Source: Arthrobacter sp. EpRS71 (GTDB lineage Bacteria; Actinomycetota; Actinomycetes; Actinomycetales; Micrococcaceae). Taken from it: a stretch of DNA of 64,000 bases. Shown piece by piece: positions 9,188 through 18,436 of this stretch. The position numbers were made by a program, and so were the translations under genes. The notes beneath the pieces are model-generated. The model searched no databases, was not told the origin of the DNA, and was given only the letters and a program-made list of their open reading frames with translations. Numbering within the stretch: position 1 is the first letter of the stretch; the number at the start of each line of letters is the position of its first letter. Where the stretch lies: positions 336,158 to 400,157 of the forward strand of contig NZ_LNUV01000006.1 in NCBI RefSeq assembly GCF_001512285.1. The letters are read 5' to 3'.

Positions 9188-10654
9188 TTGACGATTCAGC
9201 GCCCGCCTTCCACTGGTCCAGATTCACCCCACCTCGAGCGGCAACTCAGCAACCGCCACATCCAGCTCATCGCCATCGGCGGAGCCATTGGCACCGGCCT
9301 TTTCATGGGCTCCGGCAAGACCATTTCCGCTGCCGGCCCGTCCGTCATTTTCGTGTACATGATCATCGGCTTCATGCTGTTCTTCGTCATGCGGGCCATG
9401 GGCGAACTGCTGCTCAGCAACCTCAACTACAAATCATTCAGCGACTTCGCCGCGGACCTCCTGGGACCGTGGGCCGGCTTCTTCACCGGCTGGACCTACT
9501 GGTTCTGCTGGGTCATCACAGGGATCGCGGACGTGATCGCCATCGCCGGGTACTCCCAGGAACTCTGGCCGGCACTGCCCCTCTGGGTGCCGGGACTGAT
9601 CACCATCGGCATCCTCCTGCTCCTGAACCTCGCCACAGTGAAGGCCTTCGGTGAGACAGAGTTCTGGTTCGCCCTCATCAAGATCGTGGCCATCGCTGCC
9701 CTCATTATTGTTGGCCTGTTCATGATCTTCAGCGGCTTCCAGTCCGACGCCGGACCGGCCACCTTCTCCAACCTGTGGAGCCATGGCGGATTCTTCCCCA
9801 ACGAATTCATGGGCTTTGTGGCCGGCTTCCAAATCGCCGTCTTCGCATTCGTGGGCATCGAACTGGTGGGCACCACAGCAGCCGAGGCCAAGGACCCCGA
9901 GAAGAACCTGCCCAAGGCCATCAACTCGATCCCCATCCGTGTGCTGCTCTTCTACGTCGGCGCCCTGATCATCCTCATGTCCGTCACCCCGTGGACCCAG
10001 TTCACTGCCGGACACAGCCCTTTCATTGCCATGTTCTCCCTGGCAGGCCTCGGCGCAGCGGCCACCATCGTCAACCTTGTGGTGCTGACCTCCGCAATGT
10101 CCTCCGCCAACTCGGGCATCTACTCCACGTCCCGCATGGTGTTCGGTCTGGCTCAGGAGGGCGACGCGCCCAAGGTGTTCGGCGCACTCTCCGGACGCAA
10201 AGTACCCCGCAACGCCCTGTTCCTGTCCTGCATCCTGTTGCTGTCCGGCGTCGTCCTCATGTACGCGGGCTCGGACATCGGCAAGGCGTTCGACATGGTG
10301 ACCACCGTGTCCGCTGTTTGCTTTGTTTTCGTGTGGTCCATCATCCTGGCCAGCTACCTTGCCTTCCGGAAGCGTCGTCCGCACCTGCACGAGTCCTCGG
10401 CGTTTAAGATGCCCGGTGGAGTGGTGATGGTGTGGGTGGTTTTCGCCTTCTTTGCCTTCGTTTTGTGGGCACTGACCACCCAGCCGGACACTCTCATAGC
10501 ACTGCTGGCCACTCCCGTGTGGTTCGTTATCCTGGGGGTCGCCTGGCTGATTCTCCGCCGCCGCCCCGCGCACTTGGCCCGCTACGAGGAGTTCAAAGCT
10601 GAGCTCCAGCGGGACGCGGACAGGGTCGGGGAGCCGGAACCCGCGAACACGTAA
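9188..10654 (+). CDS. cycA: Amino-acid permease, CycA-like (glycine/D-alanine/D-serine)
   Basis: A 488-residue APC-superfamily permease with about 12 hydrophobic segments. The first helix region has LSNRHIQLIAIGGAIGTGLF, the AAT-family signature, and later EAKDPEKNLPKAIN is the conserved inter-helix segment. Overall resemblance is to the D-serine/D-alanine/glycine transporter group, and the glycine riboswitch directly upstream supports glycine as a substrate. Upstream in-frame codons lie inside the riboswitch, so I place the start at TTG 9188 (MTIQRPP), preceded by GATGGAG with 5-nt spacing. It is followed by a strong hairpin. Confidence 0.88.
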   Translation: MTIQRPPSTGPDSPHLERQLSNRHIQLIAIGGAIGTGLFMGSGKTISAAGPSVIFVYMIIGFMLFFVMRAMGELLLSNLNYKSFSDFAADLLGPWAGFFTGWTYWFCWVITGIADVIAIAGYSQELWPALPLWVPGLITIGILLLLNLATVKAFGETEFWFALIKIVAIAALIIVGLFMIFSGFQSDAGPATFSNLWSHGGFFPNEFMGFVAGFQIAVFAFVGIELVGTTAAEAKDPEKNLPKAINSIPIRVLLFYVGALIILMSVTPWTQFTAGHSPFIAMFSLAGLGAAATIVNLVVLTSAMSSANSGIYSTSRMVFGLAQEGDAPKVFGALSGRKVPRNALFLSCILLLSGVVLMYAGSDIGKAFDMVTTVSAVCFVFVWSIILASYLAFRKRRPHLHESSAFKMPGGVVMVWVVFAFFAFVLWALTTQPDTLIALLATPVWFVILGVAWLILRRRPAHLARYEEFKAELQRDADRVGEPEPANT

Positions 10655-10676
10655 TCCGCGCCTGATCGACAAGAAG

Positions 10677-10712
10677 CAGGGCCCCTCACGAAGGAGATCG
10701 TGAGGGGCCCTG
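10677..10712. terminator. Hairpin between the permease and nuclease genes
   Basis: Perfect 15-bp GC-rich stem (10677-10691 with 10698-10712) and 6-nt loop, located between the convergent ends of the permease (+) and the large nuclease (-). No long T-tract follows on either strand, but position and stability suggest a shared bidirectional terminator. Confidence 0.65.
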
Positions 10713-10736
10713 CCCTGTTGTGTCACTGGGAGGTGG

Positions 10737-13700
10737 TTAGCCTCTCAAGCACCTCTGGTACTCCAGCCACGCAAACGCGTACCGGAGCCATCCCACGACG
10801 TCGTACCACTTGGACGGCTTGGTAGGTGCGGTGCACTGCGGCGGGTTCGGACCGCTCTCAGCCACGTTCACCAGGGCCTTCACCACGGTTCCACTTTCGA
10901 CGGCGGTGAGCACCAGTGTGCCCGTGCCTGCAGCTGCCGCTGCGGGCACTTTGAGGTTCACCGTGGCCGCACCAGCTGTGACCGGGACGGGGCCCAGAGC
11001 GACAGCAGCGCCCTTGGAATCAACGAACACAGCGTTCAGCGTTGCGTTGGCCGGGCTGCCGATGGAGGTGAGGTTCAGTTTGGAGACAGCCAAAGCGATG
11101 GGGTCACCGGCCTTCACCTCAGCGGCAGTGGTGTTGGCCACGGCAACGGAACGGCGTGCGAAGTCCGGGGACACGGGATTGTGTGCCTGCAGGTACTTGA
11201 TCCACGCATCGCGGTCCACCAGGCCTGTGTCCTTGGTGTTGCTCCCTTCCTTGAAAATCCGGAAGTTGTCGCCTCCGGTAGCCAGGAAGCTGAAGGTGCC
11301 GATCCTGTACTGCTTGGCAGGATCAATCACGGCTCCGTTCACCCAGATGCCGGTGATGCGGTCCCCGGCGGGGCGAGCGGCGTCGTAGGTGTAGTTGACG
11401 TTCTTGGACACGCCCAGCTGCTGGTAAGGGCGGCTGGGGATGGTGCCGTCAGCGTTGGTCTGCCACTGCTGTTCCAAGAGAGTCTTGAACTGTGCGCCCG
11501 TCAGGGACGTGGTCCAGAGGTTGTTCACGAACGGCAGGACCGCGTTGGCCTCGGCGTAGGTGATGGTGCCGTCCGGGGCGTAGTAGAGCTCGTTGCGCAA
11601 GCCGCCGGGGTTGACGACGCCGATCTCCGCCGCCCCCAGTTCCGGCGCCTTGAGCGTGTCCACCAGAGAGTCCGCCACCAGGTTGCCCAGCGTGGACTCA
11701 CTCGCGCGGTCGTCCCGCTTGGGGGCGCCGCCGGCCGGATCCGGGGTAAAGGCGGTGGTGATATCAGCTGTCACTGCACCCACTGGCTGGTTGCCGATCT
11801 CTGCGGCTTGGGCGAGGGCCTTGTCCACGATCGTCTTCACTGCTGCCACCCGCGGGTAGGCAGCAACGAGGCTTTCAGCGGTATCTGTGGTCCGGTCCAC
11901 CACGGCGGCCTTGTAGGCAGTCACCGACTTGCTTGCAGTGTCCACTGTGAGGGTCACGCTGCCCACGTTCTCACCGTAGTTGCCGGTCTGGACGATGGGC
12001 CGGGTCTTCCCAGTGGGCTGGCCGTTGGCGTCCAGGATCGGGGCGTCCCAGGCGTACTCCTTATGGGTGTGCCCCGTGAAGATCGCGGCGACGTCAGGCG
12101 TGGTCTCATTGACGAGCTTTGCGAACGGACCACCGGCAGCAACTTCCTGCTCCAGGGTGGCGCCCTCGGGCGTGCCGGATGCGGCGCCGTCGTGGTTTTC
12201 CACGATGATCAGGTCGGCCAGGTTTTCGGCCTTGATCTTCCCAGCTACCCGGTTGATGGCCTCCACGGGATCGCCGAACTCCAGGTCCGCGATTCCGGCC
12301 GGCGTCACCAACGACGGAACTTCCTGGGTGACGGTACCGATCACGGCTACACGCATGCCGTTCATGTCCAGGACCTTGTACTCCGGCAGGACCGGTGTGG
12401 TGGTGCCCTTCTGGTAAACGTTGGCGCCCAGGTAGGCGAACTTCGCGTTGCTCCCGCCGGCAATAACGCGATCCCGCAGGTCCGCCCAGCCGCCGTCGAA
12501 CTCGTGGTTGCCTACGGCGGAGGCCTGCAGGTCAAGGGCATTCAGGACATCGATGGTGGGCTGGTCCTTCGCTACGGAGGAAGCGAAGAGGGAAGCGCCG
12601 ATGTTGTCACCGGCGGAAATGAAGGCCGTAGCACCGGGGGCAGCTGCCGCCCGGAGCTTCTCGACTGTTCCGGCGAAGAGGACTGTGTTGGAGTCGATCC
12701 GGCCGTGGAAGTCGTTGATACCCAGGAACTGCAGGTCAACAGTTGCCGGTTCGTCGGCAGTCAGGTTCAGGCCCACCACCACGGGGTCGTGGTCGCTGGC
12801 CCGGAACTCGTCACCGGCATAGTAGTTGGTCACATTGTTGTTATACCTGCTGTACTCCAGCGCCACGGACTCTACGGAGTTGATGTTCCAGATGTCAGTT
12901 CCGGTGACCACTTTGTGGGCGGCCGGGGACGCGAGGATGTGGTCCAGGGAGCCGACCATGCCACCGAACAGGTAGGAGTGCTTGCCGGTACCCACTTCCA
13001 GGTCCGTGTAACCGGCACCTGTCAGGACGTTGATGGGATCTTCTTTGGAGTAGGCGTTGAAGTCACCGATCAGGAAGACCTTGTCTGTCCCTTTCGAGGC
13101 CTGAAGTTCCTGGGAGAAGGCCAGCAGCGATTCGGCCTGCTTGGTGCGGGCAATGTTCGAGGCGCCTTGGCCCTTGTCCGTGTCGTCCGGTGTTGCTGCT
13201 GAGCCTTTGGACTTGAAGTGGTTCACGATCGCGATGAACTTCTTGTCATCGTCTCCGCCCACCGGCTTGAAAACCTGGGCCAGGGGCTTGCGGGCACTTG
13301 CGAAAGCCACGGTGTCATTGTGAATGATGGACTCGCCCACGGGCTCGGCCACAGCCTTCTTGTAGATGAACGCGGTACGGATCATGTCTTCATCGCTCAG
13401 CGGGGGAGCGTTGGCGGGTGTGCGCACGTAGTCCCACACGCCCGGCGTCTTGACGTTGAGGGCGTCCACCAGTTTGGACAGGGCGTCGTCGCGGTTCTTG
13501 CCGAACTGCGCCGAGTTCTCAATCTCTTCAAGGGATACGACGTCGGCGCCGGACTTGGTGATGGCGGCGACGATCTTGTTTTGCTGGCGTTCGAAGTTCT
13601 CTGCATTGGCGGCACCGCGGGCGTTGCAGCCCTCCTTGACCGTGATCGGGTTGCCGTCGCGGTCGGTGTAGAAGACACAGCCGTACAGTTGGTCACCGGT

Positions 13701-15269
13701 GGTGGGGAAATAGTTCAAAACGTTGAAGGAAGCCAGTTTGAGGTTGCCTCCAACATCCGCGGGACCGTCCGGCCGGGTGGTGGCGAAGCTTGCAGGCTGG
13801 ACGGAGTCAGCGTTGGCCGCAGTCAGCGCGGTGAGGGGCTGGAACTTCCAGGAGTTGTTGCCGTAGCCCAAAATCACGTCGGTCCGGAACTTAGCCGGCG
13901 AGCCCACCCGGACGGGGTCTGACGTTGTCAGATAGGGCAATGGCTGGGCTTTGGTGGTGGCGTCCTTGAGGAAGTTGGTGGACGCGCCGTCGTCGAGCTT
14001 GATGCCGCGCAGGGCGTTGTCCGCCACTACAGCCGCGTACTCGGGTGAGCCATAGGTGGCTACCGCCGTCGGCTGTACCAGCGGTGATGTCCCGGCCGCG
14101 AGGCCGATCTCGCCGTACTGGTTCAGGGAGTAGTTGTCCGTCACCGTGAAGTCACCCTGCGGAGCCAGGAGCATGCCCTCCAGGCTTTCCCGCGCGGCCT
14201 CGTTGGCAGGCAAGGTGAACGGAGTGGACTTGACCTCCGGTGCCGCCTCGGTGAGTTTCTTCAATCCTGCAGCTTCAACGGTGAGCTGGGTCTGGTTGGC
14301 GAATTCGCTGACCACACCGGTGAGTTGGAGGTAGTCGCCGGGTTGGACCGTGGCCGTCGTCGAGGGTGAATAGACGAACAAAGCGTCCGACGCCGTCCTG
14401 GCCGCCCCCGCGCTTTCACCTCCGGTTCCGGGGGTCTGGACGAAGTAGCCGTTGAAACCGCCGGTTGCGTAGACGGCCGTAACCTTGCCGCTGGTGGTCA
14501 CGGTACTGCCAACGAACGGACTGGCTGGGCCGGTGCCCTGAATCTCGGCAATGGCTTTGACTCCCGGTTCCGGTTGGGGATCAACCGGTGGAGTCCCGCC
14601 GCCGGTGGAGGCCGTGGGAGTGATGGTGGCGTTCAGGCTGAAATCAGCGGCGTTGGAGTCGGTGTCCACACCGTTGGTGCGGTTCAGGCTCTTGACGTCC
14701 GCGTTGGTGGTGGGTGCGGTGGCTGCCGCGGTCTCAAAGGTATTGGACGTCCCATAGCCGAGGAGGTCGGCGATGGCGGCGTTGCCCGTCACCGAACCCG
14801 CCGGAAGGGGTGAGACTGCGCCTGGCTGCTTGGCGAGGATCAGGGTTCCGGCTGATCCTCCGGGGTTCAACGTGCCGGTTGCCTGAACATCAGCAGCGGG
14901 CAATTCCGGCGCCGTGGACGTACCGCTGTTGGTGGCGCCCTTGACGAGGAAGTACCCCTTCGGAGGAATGCTGCCGGCCAGGGGAGTGATCCCTGTGGGC
15001 GCAGCTGTGCCTGTGGCGGACCGGTACTGCAGTGACCAGCCCGCCAGGCTGACCGGTGCGTCCGAGGAGTTGTAGAGCTCCACGAACTTGTTTTTGAAGG
15101 CGGCTCCGCTGCTCCCGCCGCTGAGATAGGCCTCGTTGATCACCACCGGCGAGGTATCGGCTGCGGCAGGATCGTCCGCGGCCAATGCCGGGACGGCTGT
15201 CAGCGGGGCTGCGAGCAACCCCACGGACAGGACAGTTCCCGCAAGTAATTTCCAATGTTGTTGATGCAT
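10737..15269 (-). CDS. Secreted multidomain nuclease / 5'-nucleotidase
   Basis: A 1510-residue exported protein. The N terminus has a signal peptide ending near ALA-ADDP (about residue 31). A lamin-tail-like domain follows (about 40-180; VVINEAYLSGG). After an OB-fold-like region comes an endonuclease/exonuclease/phosphatase domain (about 510-840; LASFNVLNYFPTTGDQ, SLEEIENS, GDFNAY, ASDHDPVV), as in ExeM/NucH nucleases. Next is a metallophosphoesterase (about 846-1110; FLGINDFHGR, SAGDNIGAS, GNHEFDGG, FTGHTH) with the 5'-nucleotidase C-terminal domain, then an Ig-like tail. It probably degrades extracellular DNA and dephosphorylates the nucleotides to scavenge phosphate and nucleosides. No LPxTG sorting signal is seen at the C terminus. 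Confidence 0.9.
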   Translation of the reverse strand: MHQQHWKLLAGTVLSVGLLAAPLTAVPALAADDPAAADTSPVVINEAYLSGGSSGAAFKNKFVELYNSSDAPVSLAGWSLQYRSATGTAAPTGITPLAGSIPPKGYFLVKGATNSGTSTAPELPAADVQATGTLNPGGSAGTLILAKQPGAVSPLPAGSVTGNAAIADLLGYGTSNTFETAAATAPTTNADVKSLNRTNGVDTDSNAADFSLNATITPTASTGGGTPPVDPQPEPGVKAIAEIQGTGPASPFVGSTVTTSGKVTAVYATGGFNGYFVQTPGTGGESAGAARTASDALFVYSPSTTATVQPGDYLQLTGVVSEFANQTQLTVEAAGLKKLTEAAPEVKSTPFTLPANEAARESLEGMLLAPQGDFTVTDNYSLNQYGEIGLAAGTSPLVQPTAVATYGSPEYAAVVADNALRGIKLDDGASTNFLKDATTKAQPLPYLTTSDPVRVGSPAKFRTDVILGYGNNSWKFQPLTALTAANADSVQPASFATTRPDGPADVGGNLKLASFNVLNYFPTTGDQLYGCVFYTDRDGNPITVKEGCNARGAANAENFERQQNKIVAAITKSGADVVSLEEIENSAQFGKNRDDALSKLVDALNVKTPGVWDYVRTPANAPPLSDEDMIRTAFIYKKAVAEPVGESIIHNDTVAFASARKPLAQVFKPVGGDDDKKFIAIVNHFKSKGSAATPDDTDKGQGASNIARTKQAESLLAFSQELQASKGTDKVFLIGDFNAYSKEDPINVLTGAGYTDLEVGTGKHSYLFGGMVGSLDHILASPAAHKVVTGTDIWNINSVESVALEYSRYNNNVTNYYAGDEFRASDHDPVVVGLNLTADEPATVDLQFLGINDFHGRIDSNTVLFAGTVEKLRAAAAPGATAFISAGDNIGASLFASSVAKDQPTIDVLNALDLQASAVGNHEFDGGWADLRDRVIAGGSNAKFAYLGANVYQKGTTTPVLPEYKVLDMNGMRVAVIGTVTQEVPSLVTPAGIADLEFGDPVEAINRVAGKIKAENLADLIIVENHDGAASGTPEGATLEQEVAAGGPFAKLVNETTPDVAAIFTGHTHKEYAWDAPILDANGQPTGKTRPIVQTGNYGENVGSVTLTVDTASKSVTAYKAAVVDRTTDTAESLVAAYPRVAAVKTIVDKALAQAAEIGNQPVGAVTADITTAFTPDPAGGAPKRDDRASESTLGNLVADSLVDTLKAPELGAAEIGVVNPGGLRNELYYAPDGTITYAEANAVLPFVNNLWTTSLTGAQFKTLLEQQWQTNADGTIPSRPYQQLGVSKNVNYTYDAARPAGDRITGIWVNGAVIDPAKQYRIGTFSFLATGGDNFRIFKEGSNTKDTGLVDRDAWIKYLQAHNPVSPDFARRSVAVANTTAAEVKAGDPIALAVSKLNLTSIGSPANATLNAVFVDSKGAAVALGPVPVTAGAATVNLKVPAAAAAGTGTLVLTAVESGTVVKALVNVAESGPNPPQCTAPTKPSKWYDVVGWLRYAFAWLEYQRCLRG

Positions 15270-15453
15270 CCGCTCTAACTTTCATGAGGGAGCCCTGTAG
15301 GGCCCTGTGGACGACGTCCGCTGTCTTGTGAAGAGAACGCTCCGGAAGTTACTCCGGGGTAAAGCTGCCTCGGACCTAGCTGAACACGAACGGATGAATA
15401 GGAGGTGGACCGGGAGTAGCCAGCGGGTTTGCCTCAATCCGGCGGTCCACCGG

Positions 15454-15483
15454 ACGCGCCCCCCTCGGAGTTGAGGGGCGCGC
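15454..15483 (-). terminator. GC-rich hairpin downstream of the VOC gene
   Basis: CGCGCCCCCCTC (from 15454) can pair with GAGGGGCGCG (ending near 15483), with two unpaired C residues. It lies just past the 3' end of the minus-strand VOC gene. There is no strong T-tract, so the call is tentative. Confidence 0.4.
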
Positions 15484-15507
15484 CGTACTGGTAAATCTGG
15501 AGTGGAC

Positions 15508-16293
15508 TCAGGCCGCCTGGCCCAGTTCCTGGATGACCCTGAAGACCGCCCCCGTGGGATCTGCCAGCGTGGCCAGCCGTCCGAACGGGGTGTCTTCAGC
15601 GGGCTGCGTGACCGTGGCACCAAGGGCCGTGGCTTTTTCAACGCTGGCGTCTGTGTCTTCCACCGCGAAGTAGACGCTCCACATGGAGGGGACCTGTTCA
15701 GGCAGGAAGCCGGAAGCATCCATGATGCCTGCCTTGGACTGATCTCCGGCACCCAACGTGATGTAACGGAAATCCGGGGTGTCACTCATAACGGAGGTCT
15801 CCCACCCGAAGACCCGCTGGTAAAAGGTGACAGCTGCCTCGTAGTCCTTGGCAAGAAGTTCATGCCAAGCCGGAGCTCCTGCTTCCGCCGCTAGTTCGAA
15901 TCCTGTCATTTCGCCGAACTGCCACGCACCAATGGCAGCGCCTGAGGCATCTGCGTACATGGCCATGCTGCCTTGCTCCGGGACCTCCATGGGTGCCAGG
16001 AGCACTTGGCCGCCGTTGGCCGCTGCCGCTTCGGTGGTTGCTGCGATGTCGTCCGTGCGCAGGTACGTGGACCAGAGGTCAGGCATGGCGCCCATATCCG
16101 CCTGCTTCTCCATGATGCCTGCAACCATCTTGCCGTTCTTGGACGCCGTGATGTAGCCGCCATACTTTTCCTGGTCCCCGGTTTCATAGGTCCAACCGAA
16201 CAGGGCGGTGTAGAAAGCCTTGGCTTTTTCCGTATCGGAGGTCATGAGGTCTATCCAGCAAGGGGCACCGGGAGTGATGTCAGGCTTAGGCAT
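15508..16293 (-). CDS. VOC (glyoxalase/bleomycin-resistance fold) protein, two domains
   Basis: A 261-residue protein made of two tandem vicinal-oxygen-chelate repeats. The first starts PCWIDLMTSDTEKAKAFYTALFGW and the second PAWHELLAKDYEAAVTFYQRVFGW; each continues with the expected beta-strand pattern (for example ATLADPTGAVFRVIQ). The family includes glyoxalases, dioxygenases and antibiotic-binding proteins. This type is often annotated as a hydrolase or glyoxalase with no known substrate. ATG 16293 follows a GGAG-like site. Single-gene unit. Confidence 0.82.
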   Translation of the reverse strand: MPKPDITPGAPCWIDLMTSDTEKAKAFYTALFGWTYETGDQEKYGGYITASKNGKMVAGIMEKQADMGAMPDLWSTYLRTDDIAATTEAAAANGGQVLLAPMEVPEQGSMAMYADASGAAIGAWQFGEMTGFELAAEAGAPAWHELLAKDYEAAVTFYQRVFGWETSVMSDTPDFRYITLGAGDQSKAGIMDASGFLPEQVPSMWSVYFAVEDTDASVEKATALGATVTQPAEDTPFGRLATLADPTGAVFRVIQELGQAA

Positions 16294-16448
16294 AGGTGAG
16301 GCTCCTGTTATTGTTCCGCGGCCAAAACCGCGGCGGATGTCTGCGGTGTGGAGACAAAAAGAACACTATGCGGGGCCTCTGACAGTTTCAATGATCTTCC
16401 GGTTGCCAGTTCTCACTTCCGCGCTCCAACCCTTGCCGCAGACACAGA

Positions 16449-16478
16449 AATGCCCCGGGTCCTGGAACCCGGGGCATT
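16449..16478 (-). terminator. Probable original terminator of tRNA-Ser(TGA), now outside attL
   Basis: Perfect 12-bp stem (16449-16460 with 16467-16478) and 6-nt loop, immediately left of the truncated tRNA copy. On the minus strand it would follow a tRNA 3' end at the same distance as other tRNA terminators here. It was probably the native tRNA-Ser terminator before the island inserted. Confidence 0.55.
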
Positions 16479-16484
16479 CTCTCT

Positions 16485-16541
16485 GCGGAAGGTAAGGGAT
16501 TTGAACCCTTGGTACGGGGTTACCGCGAACTGGTTTTCAAG
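16485..16541. repeat. attL: partial tRNA-Ser(TGA) copy
   Basis: A 57-bp copy of the 3' part of the tRNA-Ser(TGA) gene, from the anticodon loop (GGTTTTCAAG) to the acceptor end. It matches 22008-22064 at 55 of 57 positions (differences at 16527-16528). To its right the sequence diverges completely from the tRNA. This is the classic footprint of tyrosine-integrase insertion into a tRNA 3' end. Confidence 0.88.
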
Positions 16542-16635
16542 TTTTTTCGGATAAGTCCTGCCTTAGTTCGTTGCAGTCTGAAACGGCTGATTTCATCGGA
16601 ATCTAGCGGCCTCGACCGGGACACACTTCTCAGCT

Positions 16636-16860
16636 GTATGGGCAGGCATAACGGCATTGGAACGATACGACGGCGACCCGAAACTCAGCACTATCGTCGG
16701 TTACGCGATGGCTGTTGGAGCGAAAGTTACAATCGATGCTGCGGATGGACTTCGATGGGCTGAACAAGAGCGTCGGCGTTCGGCTTGGTCTGGGCTCCGC
16801 GTCGAAGAACCTCAGAAAGCAAAAGCCAGCAGACCGATCGAGATGCTCCCGACGCCATGA
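16636..16860 (+). pseudogene. XRE-type HTH regulator remnant
   Basis: This frame reads ALERYDGDPKLSTIVGYAMAVGAKVTI near 16653-16733 (the 20-residue part YDGDPKLSTIVGYAMAVGAK is typical). It matches the second half of XRE-family DNA-binding domains, where a recognition helix is followed by xPxLSTLxRYAxAxG. No start codon with the N-terminal half of the HTH is recoverable, and the downstream residues look unrelated. I read it as a truncated regulator or antitoxin. Family assignment is by eye only. Confidence 0.45.
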
Positions 16861-17316
16861 GCTTGGGCGCGATGCAGTGACGACGAGTAAAGCTCCTAAA
16901 CTGGCCAGCATATTCTCCGGCGGCCTTAGCATCATGCAGGTAAGCAGTGAGTTCCGCCCAGGCGCGGAAGTTCACGTTTCTTGGCCTATCCGACTGCTTG
17001 AGATCGTGGCCGGCAAGTACCTTGCCGCCGGCCAGTTACGGGTGGAGGGTAAGAACGCACGCGGATGTGTCGATGTAACCGCCAACGTCACCCTTTCAAA
17101 TGATCTCGTTGACGGGGGTGGCAGCGCCATAAAGAGGGCCTTCCCCGATTCAGCACTGAACCAAGTCTCTACGACATGGCAGCTGCAGCTCTCCGCACGG
17201 TTCTCGGCCTGACATCTGCCGATTTACGTGTATCCCCAGAGACCCTAGAAACCGCCAACGTCACCCTGTCGCACGACGAACTCCAAGAGGTTCGCAAGAA
17301 ATCCGAAGATGCGTGA
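16714..17316 (+). pseudogene. Unidentified frameshifted coding remnant with an 18-bp internal repeat
   Basis: Two short open frames overlap here: one ending at 17212 (in part REFRPGAEVHVSWPIRLLEI-like), the other from ATG 17176 to 17316 (46 residues, starts MAAAALRTVLGLTSADLRV). Both contain ANVTLS followed by N/H-D, encoded by an exact 18-bp repeat at 17077-17094 and 17250-17267 that lies in different frames. I do not recognise a family. A duplicated, frameshifted ancestral gene is plausible. The rest of 16542-17530 shows nothing else I can support. Confidence 0.3.
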
Positions 17317-17530
17317 CGGCCCTTCCTTGCTCGCGGGCGCCTGCAGCACTCAGCTGTAGGACCGGCGCCAGTCACTTCCGCTTCTTCAACTCCTGCGCCA
17401 TCTCGTAGTAGGACTTGAGGCGCGGAACTGGCGTGGAGAACCCCAGACGCCTTGCTGATAATTGAGCTGAGCCGGGCAGTCTGCACGCAGAGCGTGGATC
17501 TCGTCCCAGTCTTGACCTGTGATGCGCCGG

Positions 17531-17665
17531 CCACCCTCTGATGCTGGCCGGCGGCATGAGCATCTACGAGCTCTCCGGACGGCTTGGCCCCGAGGTGCCC
17601 AAACGACGATTGACCGATACTCTCACCTTGTCCCGGACTACCAAATACGGGACGGCCGGGGATAA
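17531..17665 (+). pseudogene. Tyrosine recombinase (integrase) C-terminal remnant
   Basis: From 17532 the frame reads HPLMLAGGMSIYELSGRLG, matching the helix before the second conserved His of phage integrases. After a shift of one base near 17600 the sequence reads RYSHLVPDYQIRDGRG and then a stop. YSHLVPD carries the catalytic tyrosine region of this family. The catalytic Arg boxes upstream are missing, so the gene is dead. It is separate from the fragment at 21.7 kb. Confidence 0.6.
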
Positions 17666-17830
17666 CGCAAAATGACCCCACCCTTCGTGGGTGGTGGTGC
17701 CATTTCGGTTCCCTATGTGTAGCGCGCTTGCACTCAGGGAAAGCGCGCTATTCATCGCGTGGCCCGGCCAGGGTTCATTGGCCCTGCTGGTGTGATAGGA
17801 CCGAACGAGGATGAGGGTCACTTCAGCGGG

Positions 17831-18436
17831 TTACTTTGGAGTCGGAGAAGAGCTGGGCTTGGGAGGCAGCCCGTAATTCTCTGGGTACAGCTCCTTGTAG
17901 ATTGCGGTTTCGTCTCCCGCGACGCAGGCGCTGTTCATTTCGAGGCTGGAGCCTTTGGTGTTGGCGGTGAAGGACAGGAGATGTCCGCCGTTCTCGTTGG
18001 CGTAGAGGCGGATGAGGCCTGGGTCTCGGGGGTTGGTTTCGGTTCGCGTGGTGAAGCCCTTTGATTCCCAGAACGTTTTGACGACGTTTACTGACGACTC
18101 CAGGTCGAGGGTCTCCATAGTCTGGCTCATATCGCTGTAGTTCACGCCGTCTCGCCCGTCGGGTGTTCTGCAGTCGATGTTTCGAAGGTTTTTGTCGGCC
18201 CATTTCTGGGGTCCGATGGCTTGCTGGGTTTCTGTTTTGAAGGCGCGCAGGTCCGCGAGGGCTTGTTTGAGTTCTTCGACCTGGGCTTTGACGGTTGCTG
18301 GATCGCTGGGATTGTTTGAGCCGATCATGGGGTTCTCCGTGGTAGCGGGCGTGCACGCGCTCAGTGCTATGGCCGCGAAGACCAATGCAGCGAGGATGCG
18401 GGCGGCATTGTGTCTGGTCTGGGGTTCATGGGGCAT
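17831..18436 (-). CDS. Putative lipoprotein, island cargo
   Basis: A 201-residue protein with a lipobox: a hydrophobic stretch ends in ALSAC, then CTPATTEN. The mature part has a coiled-coil-like helix (VKAQVEELKQALADLRAFKTE) and a globular region with two cysteines (NIDCRT, NSACVAG). It ends in a Pro/Ser-rich tail. ATG 18436 lies inside the last codons of the upstream hydrolase gene (11-bp overlap), so translation is probably coupled and the two proteins may work together at the cell surface. No known family recognised. A 10-bp inverted repeat at 17720-17750 lies downstream. Confidence 0.7.
   Translation of the reverse strand: MPHEPQTRHNAARILAALVFAAIALSACTPATTENPMIGSNNPSDPATVKAQVEELKQALADLRAFKTETQQAIGPQKWADKNLRNIDCRTPDGRDGVNYSDMSQTMETLDLESSVNVVKTFWESKGFTTRTETNPRDPGLIRLYANENGGHLLSFTANTKGSSLEMNSACVAGDETAIYKELYPENYGLPPKPSSSPTPK

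Noticed and set aside
11181..13202. 673-residue plus-strand open frame
   Set aside because: Antisense shadow of the large nuclease/nucleotidase gene; composition (Val/Gly/His-rich) is typical of opposite-strand frames in GC-rich DNA.
17372..17563. Minus-strand frame ending ...SYYEMAQELKKRK, with a neighbouring frame reading QDWDEIHALRA
   Set aside because: Faintly like a transposase HTH start, but broken between frames and too short to support.
17720..17750. 10-bp inverted repeat with an 11-nt loop
   Set aside because: Possible terminator of the island lipoprotein gene, but no T-tract and no supporting signal, so not listed as a feature.
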